DNA of 64,000 nt, taken from assembly GCA_033721235.1 (NCBI GenBank), contig JAWWAY010000004.1, forward strand, positions 124,001-188,000, in the 5' to 3' direction. A model generated the notes under the pieces. It saw only the letters and a program-made list of their open reading frames with translations. It did not search any database and had not been told where the DNA came from. The stretch comes from UBA5078 sp033721235. Its GTDB lineage: Bacteria; Pseudomonadota; Gammaproteobacteria; Pseudomonadales; Pseudohongiellaceae. The translations under genes and the position numbers were made by a program. How positions within the stretch are numbered: the stretch's first letter is position 1; every line of letters starts with the position of its first letter. Shown here piece after piece: positions 58,735 to 64,000 of the stretch.

Positions 58735-59280
58735 TTATTCGCCGATAATGCCTCGTACAACAGGCTCTAGGCTTCTTAGTCCCCAGTCTTTGCCTGTGGC
58801 AATAGCCGACTCTAATGGCGCGCCCTCATTGATGCTAGCTGCCAGCGCTCGCAGTGCTCCGACTCGGTTGCTACTGGCGCAATGCACTAGAAGCGGTTGA
58901 CCGTTGAGGCTATTCAGCAGCTCATCAAGGCTTTGCGCGTTGGCTACGCTAACGCCTGCCGCCCCAGCCACGGGAATAGAGTGGTATTGCATTCCCAGTG
59001 ACTCCACATATGCTGCTTCATCCCACTCTTGCTCCGCGACAGGGCGCAGGTTCACGATGTGTTTGACCCCAGAGTTCGCCAATACTTGCAGCTGTTCCTG
59101 TGTTGGTTGACCGCTAGTTAATATGTTTCTCTCTTGTGCGGCGAGATTGAGAATGTCGGCGTTTGAAATGGCATCGGAGTCAACAGACGGGGAGCTCACA
59201 CAGCTCGCTAGCACCAATACAATAAACGCTATTTGCACTCGATATAGTGCAGATCTGATTGAACCAAGTGATTGATGCAT
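58735..59280 (-). CDS. DUF442-type phosphatase-like lipoprotein
   Basis: The 181-residue protein has a lipobox (VLVLASC, Cys27), then a dual-specificity-phosphatase-like domain: ILTSGQPTQEQLQVLANSGVKHIVNLRP and the loop HCASSNR at 133-139. The loop is CX4R, shorter than the CX5R of true tyrosine phosphatases but as in the DUF442/Blh group linked to sulfide and persulfide handling. It is convergent with the TsdA-like cytochrome gene, which fits a sulfur role. Activity is unproven. Confidence 0.78.
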   Translation of the reverse strand: MHQSLGSIRSALYRVQIAFIVLVLASCVSSPSVDSDAISNADILNLAAQERNILTSGQPTQEQLQVLANSGVKHIVNLRPVAEQEWDEAAYVESLGMQYHSIPVAGAAGVSVANAQSLDELLNSLNGQPLLVHCASSNRVGALRALAASINEGAPLESAIATGKDWGLRSLEPVVRGIIGE

Positions 59281-59412
59281 AGTGACTCCTTATAGCATGG
59301 TAATTTTTAATATTAGGGACACCTCTGGCGGTGCGGGTGACATTATAATGCACCTTTGTTGCCGAGTTTTCCAAGACTTGTTAAAGCAAGTTTGTCACTC
59401 TATTGAGCTGGG

Positions 59413-60681
59413 TCAAGAGTGCTCTGTGGAGTGGGGGAATTCGATGCTTATTTTGGTGCCAACATCAATGGTGCTTTCAACGCTAATCTCCCAATCAAAC
59501 CTATCACAAATACGCCGTACTAGGTTTAAGCCCAGGCCTGTGCCGGCGGTTTTGGTGCTGTAGGAACGATCAAATATCTGATCGATTTTATCCGCAGCTA
59601 TGCCTTCTCCTGTGTCGCTTATCAGCAATTTGTGTTGATTAAGCTCAATGCTAATAGTGCCTTGAGAAGTATGTTCAAGAGCGTTGCGAAATAGGTTGCT
59701 GAAGGTAATTTGAACGAGACTAGCGGGTGCTTTCAGCACGGGCTTGTCTTTTAAGCTTGTTTCAATGCGTAAGTTTTTAGCTTCAATCTGCGCGCTATTG
59801 TCTTCGATTTGCTGTTGTATGATCGTGATAAGGTCGGCCTTTGGCCCTTGGGTGATCTGCTTATCGTCTTCGCGAGATAGAAAGAGAGTGGCCTCTATAA
59901 AGGCCAGCATTTCCTTACAGGCGCGGTTAATGCGCTCGGCGGCTCTTTCGGCTGCTGGCGATAGTTCGCTTGCGGATAGCACGTCGACGGCGCCCATCAT
60001 GACCGACAGGGGAGTGCGTAACTCATGGCTTGCCGCGGCGGTGAAGGAGCGCTCGCGTTCGACAAACTGGTCCAGTCTTTCCATGTAGCTATCGAAGGCG
60101 GCGGCTATTTTCCATATCTCGCTACCGCGATAGTCTTTTTCGATACGCAGTTTACGCTCGCCTGGGTGGAGCGTAGTGATTCTTCTAGATAGTTCGCTCA
60201 CAGGCGCTATGATGACTTTGCTCGCGCTAAGCCCCATTAATAGCGCAATGAAAGCGACTAGAATCAGGCCATAGAGTAGCAGGCTCAATACAAGATGTTC
60301 TTGATTTTCCCAATTGGTAATGTCGTATACGAGGTAGCTTGGCTCTCCTTGCCAACTTCCCACTTCGACTTGGTAGTAGGAATTCCCTACCTCAATGCTA
60401 TGGTGATCTCCTGGTAAAAGTGCTGTAATTTCCGGCGGGGGTAAAGATGGGCTGCCCTGATAATAAAACTGCCAGCCATCGAATAAGTAGGCCGAATTAT
60501 AGTTGCCTTGCTCCAGCTGTTCGGTCAGTGCTTCTAGTTGCGTTGCGACCATCTCACCTAACACCACCGCCTCTAAACGAGCCTTGATAAACATGACTCC
60601 ACCGGCAAAAAGAGAACTGGTGACGGTGACAATGACTAGAACAGTGAGCAAAACGCGAAGTTTTAGGTTGTGACTTTTCAT
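59413..60681 (-). CDS. Sensor histidine kinase
   Basis: The start at ATG 60681 fits just after the response-regulator stop; the frame extends upstream but inside that gene. The 422-residue protein has helices at about 9-30 and 130-152 around a periplasmic sensor (about 33-128), a HAMP-like linker, the phosphoacceptor SHELRTPL with His219, and an ATP domain with N box, DTGEGI, and GTGLGLNLV. It forms a two-component pair with the upstream regulator. Its target is likely the RND efflux operon transcribed away from it. Confidence 0.92.
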   Translation of the reverse strand: MKSHNLKLRVLLTVLVIVTVTSSLFAGGVMFIKARLEAVVLGEMVATQLEALTEQLEQGNYNSAYLFDGWQFYYQGSPSLPPPEITALLPGDHHSIEVGNSYYQVEVGSWQGEPSYLVYDITNWENQEHLVLSLLLYGLILVAFIALLMGLSASKVIIAPVSELSRRITTLHPGERKLRIEKDYRGSEIWKIAAAFDSYMERLDQFVERERSFTAAASHELRTPLSVMMGAVDVLSASELSPAAERAAERINRACKEMLAFIEATLFLSREDDKQITQGPKADLITIIQQQIEDNSAQIEAKNLRIETSLKDKPVLKAPASLVQITFSNLFRNALEHTSQGTISIELNQHKLLISDTGEGIAADKIDQIFDRSYSTKTAGTGLGLNLVRRICDRFDWEISVESTIDVGTKISIEFPHSTEHS

Positions 60682-60682
60682 A

Positions 60683-61366
60683 CTAGTTCGCTTGCTTTTG
60701 GTATAGGCGATAACCAACGCCATGTACCGTGTGAATGAGTTTTTCAGAAAAGGGCTTGTCCACCACACTACGCAGATTATAGATATGGGTGCGTAGAATA
60801 TCGTTATCGGGAAGCTCGTCTCCCCAAATAGCGTCTTCAATTTCTTCCCGAGCGACAACGCGATCACTGTGAACCATGAGCATTTGAAGTAGCTTGCGCT
60901 GAATTGGGTTAAGAGATAGATCTTTGCCAGCTCGTGTGGCCTTTAGCGTCTGTGGGTCAAAGCTTAAATCCCCCACTTGAATAGCCGTTTGGGCCGACTC
61001 TTTGCGATCTCGCTTCACTAAGGCCGCTAGTCTAACTTCCAGTTCTCGTATGGAGAACGGCTTAACTAAATAGTCGTCGGCGCCAGCTTCAAAGCCTTCC
61101 ACCTTATCGTCTAATTGATCACGAGCGGTAAGCATGATGATAGGAGTGGTGATATGAGAGTGTTCACGAATGCGTCTGCAAACTTCCATGCCATTGATTT
61201 GCGGAAGCATTATATCGAGCACTATAACGTCGTAGCGCTCTTCAGTGGCCAGCTGCAAGCCAAGCTTGCCATTGGTGGCGAAGTCCAAGACGTGTCCTTT
61301 GGGCTCGAGGTAATCAGCAATATTTTCTGCTATGTCACGATTGTCCTCTACTATCAGTATTTTCAC
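60683..61366 (-). CDS. OmpR-family response regulator
   Basis: The 227-residue protein has a receiver domain with the acidic pocket EDN and Asp51 (phosphorylation site, VIVLDIMLPQ), the switch Thr/Lys in MLTARD and VKPF, and a winged-helix DNA-binding domain ending VHGVGYRLY. It is adjacent to the kinase gene and divergent from the efflux operon, which suggests that it controls the latter in response to metal or envelope stress. Confidence 0.93.
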   Translation of the reverse strand: MKILIVEDNRDIAENIADYLEPKGHVLDFATNGKLGLQLATEERYDVIVLDIMLPQINGMEVCRRIREHSHITTPIIMLTARDQLDDKVEGFEAGADDYLVKPFSIRELEVRLAALVKRDRKESAQTAIQVGDLSFDPQTLKATRAGKDLSLNPIQRKLLQMLMVHSDRVVAREEIEDAIWGDELPDNDILRTHIYNLRSVVDKPFSEKLIHTVHGVGYRLYQKQAN

Positions 61367-61525
61367 CGATTGATTCCTCGTGGGTTGAGCTACCTATATT
61401 AAGCTTTATAAGCCTCATTAAGACATTTTGCATGTCAAAAAAATGTAAACACCCTGCTTTGACAATTTTTTCACATACCTGCCTTTATCCTTTGTTCAAC
61501 ATAGGCTGAAAGTGAGTGAAAAAAG

Positions 61526-62776
61526 GTGAAACACATCTCTAATATTATCAAGTTAGGCCTGTTCATGTGGGTATTACTGCCCATTAGTGGATTGGCCCAG
61601 CAGATAGAACACCCACATCTTACCCAAGTGAAAGAATTAAGCTTTGACGAGCTGCTTTCCTTGTCTCTACAGCGTATTCCCCAGTACCGCGAGATTAAGG
61701 CGCGAGAGGCGCAAGCGAATGCTCAGCAGTCAGTTGGCGAGGGGTGGATCGCGGGAAGGCCTAGTCTGCAAGTCGACTATCTCGACGACAGTATTCAAAG
61801 CAATCTAGGGCAAACAGAACTTAACTATGGCGTGGAGCTTCCCCTTTGGCGTTTCGGCCAGAGGCAGAACCAGCAAGACTTGGGGCAACGTTACGGAGAA
61901 TCCAGCGTCGCTTGGGCGCAGAACCTAGAACTAAATGTGGCCGGGCAGTTGCGCGAGGCATTAGCCAACTACTATGAGGCGATTACCCTGCAAGCTTTGG
62001 AGCAACAAGCCACAAGAGATGCGGCAGAACTGCTGCGTATAGTGGAGTCACTCTATGAAGCGGGTGAAGCCGCACAGATGGAGGTGATGCAAGCACGCAG
62101 CCTGTTGTTGACTCAGCAGCGCAATGAGTTAGATGCCGACGCAATGAGAGTGAATGCCGAGCGCAACTATGCTGTGCTCACTGGCCTCACAGAGATTCCT
62201 GAGCTTGCCCATAGGGAAGCACTGGCCGCGGCAGACGAGATCAGCAAGTCTCATCCGCGCTTGGTCTCGCTGCAAGCCGAAGTCGCTTTGCAGCAGGCTA
62301 ATGTGAAGGCAGAAGAGGCAGCGGCAAAAGGAAACCCTAGCGTTTTCGTTGGCAGTCGTCGGCAAAAGGACGGACCCAATAGTGGCTATCACGATGCATT
62401 TGCTGTCTCTGTGAGTATCCCCTTTGGTGGAAAGAAGTTTGTGTCCGCTGCCACCAGTAACGCTCGTCGCTCTCAGGTCGATGCTGAGGTGGCTCTACTA
62501 AGGGCGCAGCGAGAACTCAGCTCGCAGCTCCACGAGGTGGAGCACCAACTCTTCACACTCTCAACGCAGCTTCCCATTTTGCAAGAGCAGGCGCAGCTTT
62601 CGCAACAACAATGGGACATGGCGCGGGCGGCCTTTGAGTTAGGCGAGGTCGATATGGCAAGAGTAGTGATAGCCATGCAGCTCGCGCGCAGTAGCGCAAG
62701 AGAATATGAATCCACGCTGCTGAAACAGCAGCGCTTAATTACAGAGTTTAATCAGACTGTCGGAGTACTGCCATGA
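61526..62776 (+). CDS. TolC-family outer membrane efflux protein (CzcC/CusC-like)
   Basis: The 416-residue protein starts at a GTG at 61526 after GAAAAAAGG. It has a signal peptide (about 1-24) and two long coiled-coil repeats typical of outer membrane factors (about 60-210 and 250-405). The RND metal-efflux context identifies it as the outer-membrane channel of the pump. It overlaps the next gene by 4 bases. Confidence 0.88.
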   Translation: MKHISNIIKLGLFMWVLLPISGLAQQIEHPHLTQVKELSFDELLSLSLQRIPQYREIKAREAQANAQQSVGEGWIAGRPSLQVDYLDDSIQSNLGQTELNYGVELPLWRFGQRQNQQDLGQRYGESSVAWAQNLELNVAGQLREALANYYEAITLQALEQQATRDAAELLRIVESLYEAGEAAQMEVMQARSLLLTQQRNELDADAMRVNAERNYAVLTGLTEIPELAHREALAAADEISKSHPRLVSLQAEVALQQANVKAEEAAAKGNPSVFVGSRRQKDGPNSGYHDAFAVSVSIPFGGKKFVSAATSNARRSQVDAEVALLRAQRELSSQLHEVEHQLFTLSTQLPILQEQAQLSQQQWDMARAAFELGEVDMARVVIAMQLARSSAREYESTLLKQQRLITEFNQTVGVLP

Positions 62777-63864
62777 AGCACGTCCTAATCAAGAATCTCA
62801 CCGCGCTGGTCGCTCTTGTTGTTTCCTCTAGTGTTTTTGCACAGGAGCAGATCGCCATAGACGAGGCCGATCTTAAGAGAATGGGCATTATCTTCTCCCC
62901 AGTTGAACCCTTAAATTCTAATTTCGGTATGCGATTTCCAGCAACCGTTATTAATTCTCCGGATAGCGCTTCCGTCATTAGTTCACGCTACTCCGGTACC
63001 GTTAGTCGGTGGTTAGCGAATGCTGGAGACCAGCTGCAGGCTGGCGATACGATTTTGGAGATACAAAGCTCCGAGCTTATCGAGTTACAGAACGCCTGGG
63101 TGAATGCGGACGCTGAGCTGCTGCGCGCCAACTTCGAACTGACGAAAGATCGTGCGCTCTTTGAGCAAGGCGTGATTTCGCAACAGCGTTTGAACAACAC
63201 TAGCACGGCCCAGCGCCAAGCCCTTTTCGCGGAACAAGCGCTGCGTACGAGCTTGGAGTTAGCCGGTTTCGACTCACAGAAAATGACAGCCTTAAAGAGC
63301 AATGGGGAGTTTATAGGCAGCTACTTTGTCGAAAGCCCAACAACTGCTGTGCTTACCCAAAGAGGGGTCGGCGTTGGGGAGTATGTGGATAGTAATGTGA
63401 GCCTTGCCCAGCTTGATTCTAGTTCTAAGCGTTGGATAAGTGCACATGTGCCAGCCCGCATTGCTGCGGGTGTTCAGGTGGGGCAGCGCATCACACTGGT
63501 GGGCAGTGGTGACGCGCTGACTGTTCGGCAAAAAGATCTAACAGTTGATACTCGCGACCAAAGCGTGGAGCTGTATGCTGAATTTGATGCGGATACGTCA
63601 ATGACAACGGGTCAGGTGGTATCGGTTATCATTCCTCCAAGTGAAGCTGGCTTTTTAATACCCGATAGCGCTGTGGTACACAGTGGTAACCAGACGAGTG
63701 TTTATGTGCGCTCGAGCCAAGGAGTAGAGGCAAGAGTGCTTCAGCTTCAGGCGATGGGAGCGGCCTACTTTGCATTGGAAGGAATATCTAGCTCTGATCA
63801 GATTGTGATACAAGGCAGCGCTATTTTGAAGGGAATGCAGCTTGGCTTAGGAGGTGGCGAATAA
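62773..63864 (+). CDS. Membrane-fusion protein of a heavy-metal RND pump (CzcB/CusB-like)
   Basis: The 363-residue periplasmic adaptor has a signal peptide (about 1-22), a beta-barrel start, a lipoyl-like half-motif GDQLQAGDTILEIQSSELIELQ, an alpha hairpin (about 105-170) and a C-terminal barrel with LIPDSAVVHSGNQTSVYV. This is the HlyD/CusB architecture. The Met/His-rich N-terminal copper site of CusB is not obvious, so the substrate metal is unsettled. It overlaps the flanking genes by 4 and 1 bases. Confidence 0.88.
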   Translation: MKHVLIKNLTALVALVVSSSVFAQEQIAIDEADLKRMGIIFSPVEPLNSNFGMRFPATVINSPDSASVISSRYSGTVSRWLANAGDQLQAGDTILEIQSSELIELQNAWVNADAELLRANFELTKDRALFEQGVISQQRLNNTSTAQRQALFAEQALRTSLELAGFDSQKMTALKSNGEFIGSYFVESPTTAVLTQRGVGVGEYVDSNVSLAQLDSSSKRWISAHVPARIAAGVQVGQRITLVGSGDALTVRQKDLTVDTRDQSVELYAEFDADTSMTTGQVVSVIIPPSEAGFLIPDSAVVHSGNQTSVYVRSSQGVEARVLQLQAMGAAYFALEGISSSDQIVIQGSAILKGMQLGLGGGE

Positions 63865-64000
63865 TGCTTTCAGCACTCGTTCAATCCTCTCTGAGTCAAC
63901 GCCTGTTGGTATTGCTGTTGACTCTTCTCTTGATTGGCTTTGGGGCACGGGCTCTAGTCAATATTCCCATCGACGCGTTTCCAGATATTTCGCCGACCCA
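63864..64000 (+). CDS. Heavy-metal RND transporter CzcA/CusA-like (partial, N-terminus)
   Basis: Only the first 45 codons are present, overlapping the adaptor stop by one base (TAATG). QRLLVLLLTLLLIGFGARALVNIPIDAFPDIS matches the first membrane helix and the exit of HME-RND pumps in short blocks (IPIDAFPDIS is diagnostic). The rest lies beyond the window edge. Confidence 0.9.
   Translation, partial: MLSALVQSSLSQRLLVLLLTLLLIGFGARALVNIPIDAFPDISPT

Noticed and set aside
61440..61525. TTGACA at 61459 as the promoter of the efflux operon
   Set aside because: No good -10 box lies 16-18 bases downstream; TATCCT is about 20 bases away, so I did not list a promoter.
1..64000. tRNA, rRNA, CRISPR arrays, insertion sequences, prophage
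   Set aside because: Reading the gaps on both strands I saw no cloverleaf with a CCA-type end, no regular spaced repeats, no transposase and no phage structural gene.

Overview
The window looks like a chromosomal segment of a marine gammaproteobacterium. The evidence is the set of housekeeping genes (valS, pepA divergent from lptF-lptG, a split pntAA-pntAB-pntB, rsuA) and a heavy load of periplasmic c-type cytochromes, a quinoprotein dehydrogenase and signalling proteins. The genus cannot be fixed from the sequence alone. I saw no rRNA, tRNA, CRISPR array or insertion sequence.

Layout. 1-12.8 kb: an M48 protease with a YjgN (DUF898) membrane protein; a redoxin/cytochrome/copper-monooxygenase fusion beside an NHL beta-propeller that resembles the two halves of the peptide-amidating enzyme PAM; rsuA-like and yjdM genes; a small P460-like cytochrome; a PQQ dehydrogenase; a LemA/M48 pair; and an Old Yellow Enzyme. 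12.9-29.4 kb: a DUF1080 protein, an orphan NosR-like flavo-iron-sulfur membrane protein, an SLC13 transporter, several hydrolases, a DUF4010 membrane protein, a diguanylate cyclase with an ethylene-receptor-like sensor, valS and a GNAT acetyltransferase.

29.7-37.7 kb: an AT-rich run of genes all on the minus strand, separated by attC-like recombination sites. I read this as a cluster of integron gene cassettes without an integrase (CALIN), placed directly downstream of pepA. Its cassettes carry a three-gene ABC-3C type conflict/defence system (HNH nuclease, small middle component, DUF2326 ATPase), a Clp-fold serine proteinase, a possible PD-(D/E)XK protein, a HAD phosphatase, a Rap1a-like protein with a membrane protein, and a lipoprotein.

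38-52 kb: pepA, a thioesterase, lptF-lptG, the pnt operon, LeuA-like and LeuB-like enzymes, a 42-residue membrane protein and a PAS/HD-GYP protein. 52-64 kb: a respiratory island. A diheme peroxidase diverges from an operon encoding a Tat-exported DsrE-like protein, a single-chain CcoN-CcoO-CcoP type oxidase, a small membrane protein and a TsdA-like diheme cytochrome; this could form a short thiosulfate-to-oxygen electron chain. A DUF442 phosphatase-like lipoprotein, a two-component system and the start of a tripartite heavy-metal RND efflux operon complete the window.
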